Below, one piece after another: positions 11,621 to 23,079 of a stretch of 64,000 bases of DNA. The notes under the pieces were generated by a model, which was given only the letters and a program-made list of their open reading frames with translations, was not told the DNA's origin and did no database searches. Made by a program: the position numbers and the translations under genes. This DNA comes from Nectonema munidae (taxonomy: Eukaryota; Nematomorpha; Nectonematoida; Nectonematidae), in NCBI GenBank assembly GCA_030549495.1, contig JAUIRK010000862.1, positions 370,001 to 434,000 on the forward strand, written 5' to 3'. Each line of letters starts with the position of its first letter. Position 1 is the stretch's first letter.

Positions 11621-13177
11621 ACTAATGTAATTTGAAATATTTGTTTACGAGACTTTAGCTATATTGATATAGTGGAAAGTACAAGTTCCTATTCATTCAG
11701 GTTTAAGCTCTCCTTTACTTAACACACTTCCAGGCTTTTATATGATTATGTTTTTTGCAGAAAATCATGAGTTTATGAACTTTGTCAAAATTCATTTAAT
11801 TATATATGCAAAGTATAGTAAAGGAAAATGAAAAATCTTTATGAAAATGTTTTGATTGATCAATTTGTGTTTGTTTGAAAAATATGATACTTATTTCACA
11901 ATGTCATACTTTAGTGATAGCCAGTGGCAAACCTAGCAGCCTAAGGTTGATCCGCGCATCAGCGCTGTATCAAGGGGGGGGGGGGAGGAATTGCCCCGGG
12001 CGCCACACCTTTCATTTTCCTATACCTAAGGAGCACTATGGGGCAAGCCCGCATCCAAAGTCTTATAAGCATTGAGAAAGAAGTTCTCGATTGTGTTGAT
12101 TTTGACGAAGTCAATTTTGTTACTGCTAAAACACGAAAAATGAACATCTCATGGAGACTGTCTTCGACTCAGTCCATATATATCTGAATTATGTGGCTTA
12201 ATAAACATGTAAGCATTTTTTTCTAATTCATTTTTTAAGCCAGAATAGGGTTGGGATGAGCGAGAAAAGAAAGAGCAAGGGGCTCCATTCAGGACCTTTG
12301 CCCTGGGGCTCCACGATAATTAATTTTGACGCACGATGCAAGTCCTAGAAACACTTTAAAGCACCGAAAGCTCAATTATATAGTAGTCATGCAAAGTAAT
12401 AGGACAAAGGGCAACAACCATAACTTGCTACATTTTTAAAATGGCACAATCTTTGCATTGCATTTTCTTTAAGTATCTTGTTAATCCATTAAGGGATGAA
12501 TGAAGTTATGCCTATACTCAATGAAAACTTGTCCCCAAAGGTTATGAATAAGTAAATAGACTTTAGAAAAATTATATAATGAATATTTAGAGAAAAATAA
12601 AAGGGAATTCTATATCTTACCGTTTATATTAAAGCATTTGAAGGAGCCAACGAAAAAGTTTATTAAAAAAATCTAAAAAGTAGACAATTAAAAGAGTTAG
12701 ATATACGTCATAATTATTGTGAACATGAGACTCAACAAACAAAAGGAAGTGAGTTTTACTTCTTTAGCAGTTTTGATTTTCGGTGTAACATGCAAGAATT
12801 AATTGCAAGATCAGTTCTAGTAAATTTTTGAAAAGAAAAATTTGAAAAATTTACCAAGGAAAAGAATTTAAATGGAATACTATTGCAATCTTGAAGGGAT
12901 CAATGAAATCGATGACAAATCTGAACCCTCTTGTATTTAATATGCTTTTCAAAGGGGCACCAACCATTGAAATAAATTGTTTTTTTATTTGAATTTTTGA
13001 AATTTCGACATTCTAACTCAAATTATGATTTTCTGAAAAACTTTTCCTTGGTTTTTATGGAAACTAAAGTAAAGTGTTGCTAATAGTTGAAACATTTTAT
13101 ATATGAAAAACTTTCATTGAATATTTTGATTTAACACATTAACTTTTATTTTGTTTTATTGTGTTGCATTAACCCAT
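11621..13177. other. Non-coding stretch with solitary transposon ends
   Basis: No gene is recognised. A CAGTGGCAAACCTAGCAGCC start at about 11922, followed by a G run (about 11975-11988) and GCCCCGGGCGCC, looks like one end of another element. The partner end was not found. Confidence 0.4.
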
Positions 13178-13806
13178 TAGTTCCTTGCGTTGCTCCAAAG
13201 CAACAAAACTTTAGGGCCATAAAACAGTAAAATAAAAATATTAAAAAGTGTATTTTTTGTACTAATGGATCAAATTAAATAAGCATTATTTAATTTTATA
13301 ATTCTTTTCATGATTTTTTGACTTTAAAAGCAACAGAAGCGTCTTAACTTTTGGTAATTGCTTTAAAATATTTTTTATACACTCATAAAAAAAACTAGTG
13401 AATTTACTAACTCTAAAGATTAGAAACTAGTAAAAACATCTTTTACTAGTTTGTTAGTAATATACAGTACATGTGAGAATATCTGGTGTGACGTTTTGAG
13501 TAAATCTCATATACGATTTCTAAGAAAACACGAGATGATAATTTCACTTCACATACAACTTTGATAAGTATTAGTGGTGTCTTCTTAACACATGGAAGCA
13601 ATTGTATTACATTATAGTGCACTTTGTCTTGTGCAGGACAGTATTACAGTATCGCTTTCGTTTATAGTATATGCTGCTCTCTCATATTCTCATCATATGC
13701 CATGGGAAAATATTAAGCCACTTTAATTACACTGTTACTTACATGTAGTGGTAGAAGTCTAGATATAGTAGTGTTAATTTGTTTTATACGAAAACCCTAC
13801 TTTTAG

Positions 13807-14937
13807 GTATCCTACGATAAAGAACTACACAGAAACTATTGAAAATTTTGTGAAAAGCTATCCATACTTATATAAAGAAAGTTTGCTCCCGGAAGAATCA
13901 GTTAAAGTAAAATTCATGGTTATTTAACTTTGAAATTCATTTTTATTTTAAGACATACTGGAGAGAGAAATTAAAATTAAAATTTGGCAACGAAAGAAAG
14001 AGCAACGAAAAAGATTTGAAAGAAGTAAAAAGTAGAAAGCGTTCAGTGTCGATATATGAAGAGAAAACAACAAAGTCTAATCGTGAATGGGGCTTGGACT
14101 ATTACTTACCTGAATTACCTCATTCAGAAGATTTGCTCTCAATAGAAGTTCATACTGAATGGCTAAAACGGGAGTATTAAAATGAAGAAATTGTAACTCT
14201 TAAAATGAACATTACATTTCCATTTAGACGTAATGAAATTATTGAAAATATCTGAAATTTTGATCAAATATCCTTATTTGAAGTCCTACACACAGGTAAA
14301 ATTTAAATATATTTAGTTTAATATATGTATTTTATTTAAATTATAGATTTTATTAGAGTTTCAAAGATTAAAACCCCAAGTTCTGAACAATTCAGATGGA
14401 AGTGTGCATTTTTTTACAAGACTCGATAAATATGTTGACCCAATTTTAATTTTTTGCCTGAAAAAAGAAAAAGATGAATTCTACGTGAAGCTTGAAAGAG
14501 AAATTGAGATAGAGAAAAATTTGGAGTTGCGAAAAAGTATACGATGTTAAAAACTTTTGTTATTAAAACAATTTATTTTTTTTATTTAGGATATAAAAGA
14601 TATTATGCTATTTTGTGCATGAGCACAATGTTCCGAGAAAATATTAAAAGTGTTTTGTGTTTCGAAGAAGAAAAATCTGGTGTTTTTCATCTGATGATAA
14701 AGAAAAGTATTTTCTCAGAAGAAAGAAATGCTTTTGCACTCAGAATAGAAGACGTATTTATTTTCAATTCCAATAACTTCGCCGAACTGTTTTATGGATG
14801 TTTTTGTTCCTTTTACTGCTTCAATCTTAATTATCCTCCTCAACTCAAAAAAACCTTCACCTTCTTTCAAAAAATTATCTACAATTTGAAAGACTCCGAA
14901 AATATTGATAAAAATATTTTGAATGTTTTTTTTTAAT
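13807..14937 (+). pseudogene. SAMD3-like (C-terminal half) gene, intron-containing, broken
   Basis: Four segments with consensus splice sites can be read: 13807-13906, 13953-14295, 14347-14536 and 14590-14937. They show, in order, IENFVKSYPYLYKES, TYWREKLKLKFGNERK, LDYYLPELPHSED, EILIKYPYLKSYTQ joined to ILLEFQRLKPQ, FTRLDKYVDPIL, and finally FAELFYGCFCSFYCFNLNYP with TFTFFQKIIYNL. This order matches what I recall of proteins annotated 'sterile alpha motif domain-containing protein 3-like', which are multicopy in fish and invertebrates. The SAM domain itself is not present here. The second segment carries one in-frame stop (14178-14180) and a frameshift near 14240. The gene ends about 170 bp before the LINE insertion. 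Whether it is the element's own protein or captured cargo is unknown. Confidence 0.55.
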
Positions 14938-15097
14938 AAATAAAAATTTTTGAATTTCTCTATAATTTTTTATCTTATTATTAATAAAATACTACCAAAG
15001 CTTTTGTTTATTTGAGGATATATATGATTGGTTTTTTATTTATTTAATATTTTTGAAAATAATTATATACAATAAATTAATAAAAGATAACTAAATT

Positions 15098-15110
15098 TCA
15101 TTTCAGGATG
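15098..15110 (+). repeat. Target-site duplication of the LINE, left copy
   Basis: TCATTTCAGGATG here is identical to 20396-20408. The pair flanks the LINE and fixes its boundaries. The first T could belong to the tail. Confidence 0.85.
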
Positions 15111-15362
15111 ATTATTTTTTAATGATAGCTTAACTGATTTTCTAAACTAACAAAATGGCGAATTTGTTCAACTCGAAGTTTGTCTGAAGATAAGCTCATC
15201 AACTCAATTACTAACACTATTTTCCTGCCAACCCCCTTCCTGAAGTTATCCTCTCTATTTCAGGCTCTTATTCTCTTCTTTTTTTTTTACTTTATATCTC
15301 ATCACCACAACTTTCCCAAACCTCATACACACCCCTCATCACACCATCTTTCCACTTTCGCC

Positions 15363-16482
15363 ATGAATCCGCAAACTAAACGCATAAGACAAGATGATAC
15401 ATCACCCCTTACATCCTCCCAAGTTATCTCCGACCTTTTCGATAGATTTATTTCCAACATTACACTTCCTGCGGAACATCTAATCAGCTTCCACAAATTA
15501 AAAACCGAAGTTTTGCTTACACACTCCGATAAGATCGAAAAGCTAACCAACTTTATGCATTCTCACTCTTCACACACAAACCCCCCACCTACAAAAACTT
15601 ACTCACAAACAACCACCACTACATCGCCCTCATTCCCTACATCCACTATTTCCAATACCCCACAATCAAATTCCTCCGTCATCACAACTCAACCACTTCA
15701 CTCACTACCCAAACAGAAAAAACTCCTAGACCCAAAACTCTCAATAATGATCTCACCAACTACTCCCTCTGAAAACAGATCTCAAAAAGCTTCTTTCAAA
15801 AAAGATATTATAAAGAATATGGACACAAGCACTCAACCAATAGTAATAAAAAATACCCGAAGCTCCTCCTCTGGATCCCTCCTTTTTCAATTTGAGAATA
15901 ATCATCAGAAAAACTTGGCCATCAACTCACTATCGAAAAAGGGCATCACCGCCAAAGAAATTCCACCCATCCTCCCTCGTTTTGTTCTCTCTGGCATTCC
16001 TGCAGACCTCCCCATAGAAGACATTCCCACACAATTCACTCAAGAAAACTGCTTCCTTAAAGACCTAGGAACAATCACGTCAGTAAGACAACTCGGAAAA
16101 AAGGGCCTTTACTCATACACCATAACTTTCGAAACATCCACCAACACTCTTTTCAAACACTTCTGTGAAAATCCTAAAATTATTATCCACCACACCATCC
16201 TCCACCCTAAAATTTTCAAACCACGGCTCTCTCAATGCGCAAACTGCCTGAAATTCAATCACTCCACTTCAAAATGCAAAGCAGTATCCCCACATTGTAA
16301 TTACTGCGGAGACAGGGCACTCGATTGAGTCATGCATTTTTGCTAAAGATCCCTCTAAAATCTCTTGCTCCAACTGTCACCAAAAACACTCTTCCACTTC
16401 CGACACATGCCCTCACCGCATACAACATATAAAAAACATGCATGACTTACACTCTAACATAATCAAAAATTTCATATGCTGA
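15363..16482 (+). CDS. LINE ORF1, gag-like RNA-binding protein (one frameshift)
   Basis: ORF1 products of I-like LINEs bind their RNA and form particles with it. I chose the ATG at 15363 because the sequence upstream in this frame has the character of leader sequence and no other ATG. The N-terminal third is rich in Ser, Thr and Pro. A middle region (LPRFVLSGIPADLPIEDIP) resembles the fold found before the knuckles in related gag-like proteins. The first zinc knuckle reads CANCLKFNHSTSKC (CX2CX4HX4C). The second knuckle starts CNYCGD, after which a frameshift near 16310 ends the open frame at 16328. The following frame supplies GHSIESC and a third knuckle, CSNCHQKHSSTSDTC. The shifted frame ends with TGA at 16480-16482, overlapping the ORF2 start ATGC at 16476, a common arrangement in I-like elements. 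Confidence 0.8.
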
Positions 16483-19400
16483 ACTTCCTACACATAAACA
16501 CTAATCACTCATCCACCAGCTGGGCAAACCTCACGAACATACTACACAGCTTCATTCACGATATAATTTCAATCAACGAGCCATACGCACTCAATCTCTC
16601 TCTACCCTCCATTCCCAGCACATATTCCTCTCTCTACATATCACCACCCACCTACTACTCCGCTTGCATTTTACTAAAATCATCACTCATTTTTACGTTC
16701 CTCAAGCAATTTTCCTCACAACAATACGCTTTTGCGATAATTTTTTCATCCAACACTCCCCTCCTTTTTTGCTCTTACTATTCCCCACCCTCCAATACAA
16801 AAGCTTTCACTGATGCCTTCACTTTCGATCTCAACCGCGCCAAAGCGCACATATCAACAATTTCCAAATCTTTTTACCTCATCATTTGCACCGACTGCAA
16901 CGCGCGATCCTTCCTTTGGGACCAAAAAGAAAACTTACGCGGCATCGAGGCGACATCCTTCATCGCCCAACACAATCTACACATTTGCGACAACACAACA
17001 GAGCCAACCTTCCTGAGAATTATAAACAACATTGTCACCTCATCACATATTGACATAACTCTCTCTTCAGCAAACACGTACGATCTCATCTCAAACTGGG
17101 CCATCTCCGATCAACCCTCCGCATCTGATCATCACTACATCACTTTTCAACTCAACATCAACGCGAAAGCACACACACGCACCCCCACGAAATCTCCAAA
17201 ATACACACACTGGAACACCCTCCTTACTCTATCCACCAATTTACCGCACTGCACACCCGCACTTCACTCAACTACCACCACAGAAGAAGCCGCTCGCAAC
17301 ATAAACAACGCTCTAACTACTTCGATAAACTCGTCCACTCCTTCAAAGCCCTATCCCCAAAGAAAAAATGCTTATTTTTTGGACACCAGCCCTGAGCCAA
17401 CAAAAGAAAGCACTACGCCGGGCCCTCAAAAACTTGAGGACCCCTCACCCTTGAACATCACATTTTACACACACACTCGACAACTCTACCTCAGCTCAAT
17501 AAAAACTGCAAAGCGAAATGCATGGATTAGTTTTACCTCATCCACATCATCCAATCCATGGTCCACCATCAACAAAATCATCAAGTCAAAAAAGCCTACG
17601 GCCGATTTCCACAAACTACTTCCAGACCCAAACGCCGATTCAATTCAAATAAATCCACCTTTTCTCTCTTCCTTTTTTCCTGCCGACAACCCTCTCTCTG
17701 ACGATCCATATCAAGCCGCATTACGCTCCTCCTCACTCACACTCACAACATCGCTAACCATCCATCACTTCCCAGCCATAACATCATCTGAACTCTAACA
17801 CGCAGTAAACTCGCTCCGACCCAGCTCAGCCACAAGCCTCGATTTAATCTCCACAAATCACATTAAAAAGTCAATCCATCTCTTAGAAAAACACTTAATC
17901 AACATATACAACGCTTGCATAACCCTCTCCTTTTTTCCTTCATTATGGAAAATAGGAAAAGTTATTTTTCTACCAAAACCCCACAAAGATCTATCAGAAC
18001 TCAAAAACTGGAGACCCATTACCATTCTTCCCGTCCTCGGCAAAATCCTAGAAAAAATCCTTCGAAGAAGGCTCGTCCACTACATTACTCAAAACAACCT
18101 CATCCATCCCTCCCAGTTTGCCTATCTTCCTCATCGAAACACCGAGTCAGCCTTATCAAAACTAACTGAACACCTTCAACACTCCATCACATCCCACAAA
18201 ACCGCTACAGTCCTATTTCTAGACATTGATAATGCATTTAACAGCGCCTGGCACCCCGCAATCCTTCTGAACATGCATCTCAAAAAATATCCACCCTACA
18301 TGATTAAATTCATACACAACTATCTACAAAATCGAGCTTTAGTTTTTCGCGAAAAATCAACACGTGCAGTTCACTTGCTATCACTCTCTACCCCTCAAGG
18401 AGGATGCCTCTCCGACATTCTCTGGCTTATCTTGATAAACCCTCTTCTCGACATCCTCGACTCAAACGCACACTTCTCACAATGCTTCTCAGATGACCTG
18501 CTATTTTCCTTTTCCTCGAACACACAACCCGAAAACATTCAGCGCATCTCATCCCTTTTCAACGCTTTAAACTTCACCGCTAATTCACTCAAAATCACCT
18601 TTAACACATCCAAAACCACACTAATGCATTTTACGCGCAAACATTCTCCGCATCTACCCCTACGCATCAACAACACAACTCTCATACAACCCGCAAGAAC
18701 CACTAAATACTTGGGTCTCACCTTTCAAACCAATTTGAAATGGTCTACACACTTCAAAAACATTTACACAAAACTCACCAAGACCTTATTTCAATTAAGA
18801 GCAGCCATTTCATACAAATGGGGCCTCAGTATCCACCACTCTCTTTTTATTTACAAATCACTCATACTTCCATCACTTCAATATGGCATTCTATCTTGGG
18901 GGTCATCACTCGATCATCCCACAACCCTGACTTTTCTTTTTAAAATCCATCGCCTTAGTCTTTTAACAATTTCAAAAGCTTTCCGCACAACTTCCACTTC
19001 TTCTTTAGAGTTCATGTTAAAATGCCCGCCCCTTCTCATTCATTTGAAAAGCACACTCATCAAACATTACGTCAAGATATACAAATCCTTACTACCTCCC
19101 TCTTCAGCCTCCATACTCCACCTACCCTCCAACGCCATACACCCATACACAACCCTTCTCCATAAAGCACTCCCACACCTGCAAAAATACCTCGTACACC
19201 AAAAAGTTCATCCAGCCACACTAACACACCCATCGTTATCTCTTCCATACATCATCACAATTTATCCCAATAAGGACACCGCAATTACCCACATAAAAGA
19301 GATCAGACAACTCTCAAACCTCTCTACACTCAGAATTTTCACAGATGCAGCCAAATCAATAAACAGATGCGCTTTCGCATACGCTCTCCACGCAGGCGAC

Positions 19401-20204
19401 TCTCTAATTCCCTTCCATTCCTCAAATTCTCCATTAAACCACTTGACCACGACATATGATGCTGAATGCACAGCCTTAATCGCCTCCTGCTATCACATTA
19501 CCCATAACATTCACCTGTTCAAACAGTTCACCCACATCCATTTCTACACAGACTCACAGAAAATTACACGTGACCTATATCTTCACAGAAACATTCCTTT
19601 CCACACCTCAATCCTATTCTCAAAACTGCGTTCTCTCTCTTCTCTTTTCACGATTTCTATTCTCTGGTGCCCTGCTCATTCCAACATACAAGAAAACATA
19701 CGCGTAGATTTGCTCGCTAAACAAGCCCTTTCCAAAACACACACACCACACCTAACTTCCATAAACCCCGACGTTCTCACTCATAACCTCACTATACACA
19801 CATTTAATCAATGGCAACAGATTATCACCAAGTCCTCCAACACCACGCTCTCAGATATACCGGATATAAAAGCAATTCACCAAACTTGGGCCATCAACAA
19901 TTTCACCCCATCGCGATCCATAATAAGATGGTTTTCAGGTCACTGCCCCTGTAAATCATATCTATATCACATCAAACTCACCGACAATCAAACCTGCCGT
20001 TTCTGCAACGACCCTTTAGAAACACCTTATCATCTATTATTCATATGCCCTTTTTTCATCTCCTATCGACACACAATGATAAACTCGTGCATCAAAACTT
20101 TTACAACCAACTTCAGCCAAATCCTCTTCCACCCCAATTTATTAAACGCACTATCTTCTTCGATTAAGACCATCGAACCCATCCTACTAACGCATCCTCA
20201 TTAA
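16476..20204 (+). CDS. LINE ORF2, endonuclease-reverse transcriptase-RNase H (one stop)
   Basis: ORF2 cuts the target and copies the LINE RNA. Residues 1-230 are an apurinic-type endonuclease: LHINTNHS, INEPYAL, YYSPPS, ICTDCNARSFLW, HIDITLSS and SASDHHYITF. The reverse transcriptase follows, with WRPITILPVLGKILEK near 511, FLDIDNAFNSAWH, STPQGGCLSDILW in place of the usual PQGSxLSP, and CFSDDLLFSF near 672, where the usual Y/F-A-D-D reads FSDD. RNase H is complete in outline: IFTDAAKS near 953, YDAECTAL, HFYTDSQKI and WCPAHSNIQEN near 1064. A C-terminal CRFCNDPLETPYHLLFIC zinc motif lies near 1173. A single TAA at 17796-17798 interrupts an otherwise continuous frame of 1,242 codons; CAA is a likely ancestral codon there. 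Confidence 0.9.
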
Positions 20205-20395
20205 GCACACTTAGTTTCTTTTACTTACATTTTAGAAATCTCTGACTTTATTTCCATCCCCCTTGCCAAGCTTAAACCGTCTTCAAGCTTTCAACAACGC
20301 TCTCGAACGATCTTCAACTAATCTTTAACAAGCAGTTTGCAAGCATATCAATTGATTTTGGAAAGTGCTTTGACATCCTTACCAATCCAATCCAA

Positions 20396-20408
20396 TCATT
20401 TCAGGATG
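20396..20408 (+). repeat. Target-site duplication of the LINE, right copy
   Basis: TCATTTCAGGATG is identical to 15098-15110 and directly follows the LINE tail. Confidence 0.85.
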
Positions 20409-20837
20409 GTAATATTCTTTAAATGTTACTAATTTTGTAGTAAAAACACTATTTATTGATCAAAAAATATAGTAAATATAACTACTTTTTGAGTAAAAAT
20501 ACTTAAAGTAACTTTGAAAGAGTCAAGGAAATATTACTAACTTAATAGTAAAAATACTTCCAAATCACTAGAAAAAAATAGTAAATTATACTAATTAATG
20601 AGTGATTTTATGGACAGTAAATTTACTTGTATTTAGTAACCGTTGCTAGTTTTTTTTATGAGTGTATAAATATTATTGTTGCTTTAAAATATTTTTATTG
20701 CACTAAAAATAGTTACTCATATTTTCGAAGTTTTTTGATAAAAAAAAACTACTTCAAAAACTTTATTTTTTATAACTTAATTTATCAAAAAATAAAAGCG
20801 TTGCCCTTGGGCAACGCAGGGCTGTTGCTTTAAAGCA

Positions 20838-22706
20838 ACAATAAATAAATCTAAAAATGGATTTTAATTTTTATTTATTATTGAAATAACAAAACATTTA
20901 ACAAAAAAAACATAGAAAGATTTTGATTTTTTTTAATTTGTTTTAAAATACGGGTGTTGTGAAAAAATGCCCACATGTGCCCACCTATGCCCACTAATGC
21001 CCACCTTTATTTTCTTCATGGAAAAAAATAAAATTTTCAATAATAAAATGAAAAAAAGTGCATAAAGTATTTTTTTCAAGTTTTAAAATATTTTTGAGTA
21101 GTTTCTTAATTTTTATTTGATATTAACAAATTTTTTGAATTATTTTTCTTTATTCTCGAACAAACTAATTATCCATTCAATCCACAATTTAAATTTTAAA
21201 AATCCAATAGATTTAAATAATTGTTTTAAAGATTTAGTAAGCTTAATATTTTTTTGCTTAAATTATATCTATTAATTGTATTAAATTATATTATACTATA
21301 AAAGATTGAGACATTGATCTGTATAAAACAATAAAAAGTAATTTTTTTGATAAATCATAAATACTATTTGCTCAGTATGTGATGATTAAAAATTGTAGAT
21401 ACCAACCAAGAAATGAAATATCTTCAAAAATCTATAAAGCTGACTTAAAGCCTTTATCAACGCCTCTAGATAGAAACTGTTCGTTTAACGCTGCCTTACT
21501 CATCTTATTTGGAAATAAAAAGGGACCCAAGTATGGAAAAAGTTTCCCCAACTATAGAAGAAGGAATTATCAAACTTTGTGTTTTAAATTCTTGGTGTTC
21601 AGTTTTAGCAATTAAAGCAGTTGTTAGTGTTTTTTAAAGATCAATTAAGGGGTTTATCTTTTCACCCAAACTCAAATAAACTCCAATAATTTTTTGCAAA
21701 AAACAATTCAAAAATTTTAATAAAATCGTTTGTTCTTCATTTTACATTTATATATGGTCTTATATTTTTCTATTTATTTTATAAAAAGATCATCTAAAAA
21801 CGGCTGCTCGCTCATTCAAGGTAATGTCCTAGTTAGACTTGGTTTTTTCTTGTTTGCAATGAGATATGTTTTCTTTGATTTAATTTAATGTATTATATAA
21901 TAGTTATACTATTTTCGTATAATGTTTTATGTATTAATTTTATAATAATGGTATACATAAAAAATTCGGAGAGATGTACAGTTTGTTCTTCAAATTTTAT
22001 TCTAGGCTCCATTTTTGCTTGACTTGTAAAGTTATCTTTACTTCGAATGCTTACATTTGGGATCTTATACTTGATTAATGATCCAAAGAATTTTAATAAA
22101 AGTTTGTTTATTTGGGTTAAAAATCTTCGATTGTAAAGCTTGTATTATTACACTCATGTTTTGAACCGCAGATTTTTGTATATTGTTCAATTTTTAGGTC
22201 AAAATTTTGATTTGTCTTGACTTTTATGTTCTGTTTTATAAGCGGTTATACTTATAGAATTATATAAAAGTTTTGAAAAAAATACTTCCCTATTATCAGA
22301 AAACATATTCGAGTATTATCAAATCCCTGCCTGGGTTTCTTAACCAGGAAATTAATTCTATGTTCGTCAAAAGAATCGCTTTAAAGCCTAAACGACCAAA
22401 ATTTTATGAAAGAATAGAAGTCTGAAATTATATGGTAAATTCTCTTTAAAATTTTTTAACTCAAATCATAATACTTTATTTAAGGTTGAAGCAAACAGAA
22501 AAGATCCATTGAATAATCGGGTGGAATTTTTCATCTATTCCTATTTGAATTGATGTTTGGATGTGAATTTACCTTATTATAAAATGTTACAGTAATAACT
22601 GAAAATTGATATTATTTCCTCTTTTTCCTCCTCGTTCATGTATTTATTATATATTGCAGAAGACTCAGAAATGGAATTCTTGGGTGGTATACAAGATTTT
22701 TTAATA
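20838..22706. other. Mostly non-coding; short GCCCAC repeats
   Basis: Apart from the fragment at 21379-21615 no gene is recognised. At about 20966-21007 the motif TGCCCAC recurs four times at 10-11 bp spacing. Confidence 0.4.
21379..21615 (+). pseudogene. Possible OTU-like peptidase fragment
   Basis: The frame reads PLSTPLDRNCSFNAALLILFG, which resembles the catalytic start of OTU-type domains (P-x-D-G-N-C-x-F-N-A/S), with G replaced by R. Such domains occur in many multicopy invertebrate ORFs. Nothing downstream in the frame supports the rest of the domain, and the fragment ends after 78 codons. This is a weak call based on one motif. Confidence 0.3.
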
Positions 22707-22708
22707 TA

Positions 22709-23079
22709 CAGTAGAATCTCGCTACTATGCCCCCTCGGTACTATGCCACTCTCGCTACTATGCCACTTTCACTCGGTCCGGACAAAATTCAGTAGAAAAT
22801 AAACTTACTATGCCACCACCTAATCTCTAAAACCTAAGCTCAAAGTGATGCAAGCGTGCGATTGTTTAGATCAAGAAATGCTTGAGATCCGCCATATGAA
22901 AATGCGTCAGACAACCATTTTTGAGAGCTTTGGAATAGGACACAAATATATAAAAAAATAAAACTGTTTTTTAATAAATGTGATTTTATTTGAAAAAATA
23001 AGGCTATTTTTACAAAACCCTCGCTACTATGCCACTTTTGGTCGGCCCCGAAGGGTGGCATAATAGCGAGATTTTACTG
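22709..23079. mobile_element. pogo/Tigger-like MITE
   Basis: The left end CAGTAGAATCTCGCTACTAT and the reverse complement of the right end CAGTAAAATCTCGCTATTAT match at 18 of 20 positions. Both ends abut TA, the target duplication of Tc1/mariner-type transposons. CAGTAxAATCTCG ends are typical of the pogo/Tigger group. The sequence CTACTATGCCAC is repeated inside both ends. The 371-bp length leaves no room for a transposase. Confidence 0.85.

Larger units (their letters stand above)
15111..20395 (+). mobile_element. Nearly intact I/R1-like LINE, 5.3 kb
   Basis: A complete-looking non-LTR retrotransposon with a 5' untranslated region, ORF1 (gag-like with zinc knuckles), ORF2 (endonuclease, reverse transcriptase, RNase H, zinc motif) and a 3' end of short CCAAT-like tandem units. 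It is bounded by a 13-bp target duplication. Only one frameshift (ORF1) and one stop (ORF2) interrupt the frames, so insertion is recent compared with everything around it. The sense strand is strikingly poor in G and rich in A and C, unlike its surroundings. The partial copies at 35990-40884 and 40901-41996 belong to the same family, sharing domain sequence and, for the second, the 3' untranslated motif GGAAAGTGCTTTGA. Confidence 0.9.
13380..20664 (+). mobile_element. TIR element carrying a SAMD3-like gene, split by a LINE
   Basis: The left end CACTCATAAAAAAAACTAG is matched exactly by the reverse complement of the right end. Both ends abut TATA, which could be a 4-bp target duplication. The termini and a 4-bp duplication would fit the CACTA-Mirage-Chapaev group, but no transposase is visible to confirm this. 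Both subterminal regions are crowded with TAGTAA/TTACTA motifs, at least ten in all, as expected for transposase-binding repeats. Without the LINE at 15111-20395 and one copy of its target duplication, the element would be about 2.0 kb. Its only gene is the plus-strand SAMD3-like frame at 13807-14937. Confidence 0.7.
13178..20837. repeat. Outer inverted pair of hairpins around the nested element
   Basis: A hairpin-like motif CCTTGCGTTGCTCCAAAGCA at about 13184-13203 is mirrored on the other side by a related motif near 20793-20840 (reverse complement CCCTGCGTTGCCCAAGGGCA). Each motif is itself nearly palindromic. With the inner 13380-20664 element removed, the two would lie about 0.36 kb apart, the size of a MITE. 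An outer MITE that was the target of the inner element is an inference. Confidence 0.3.

Noticed and set aside
16813-17104. ORFs in other frames and antisense within the LINE
   Set aside because: They are shadows of ORF2, whose endonuclease motifs are read in the frame starting at 16476.
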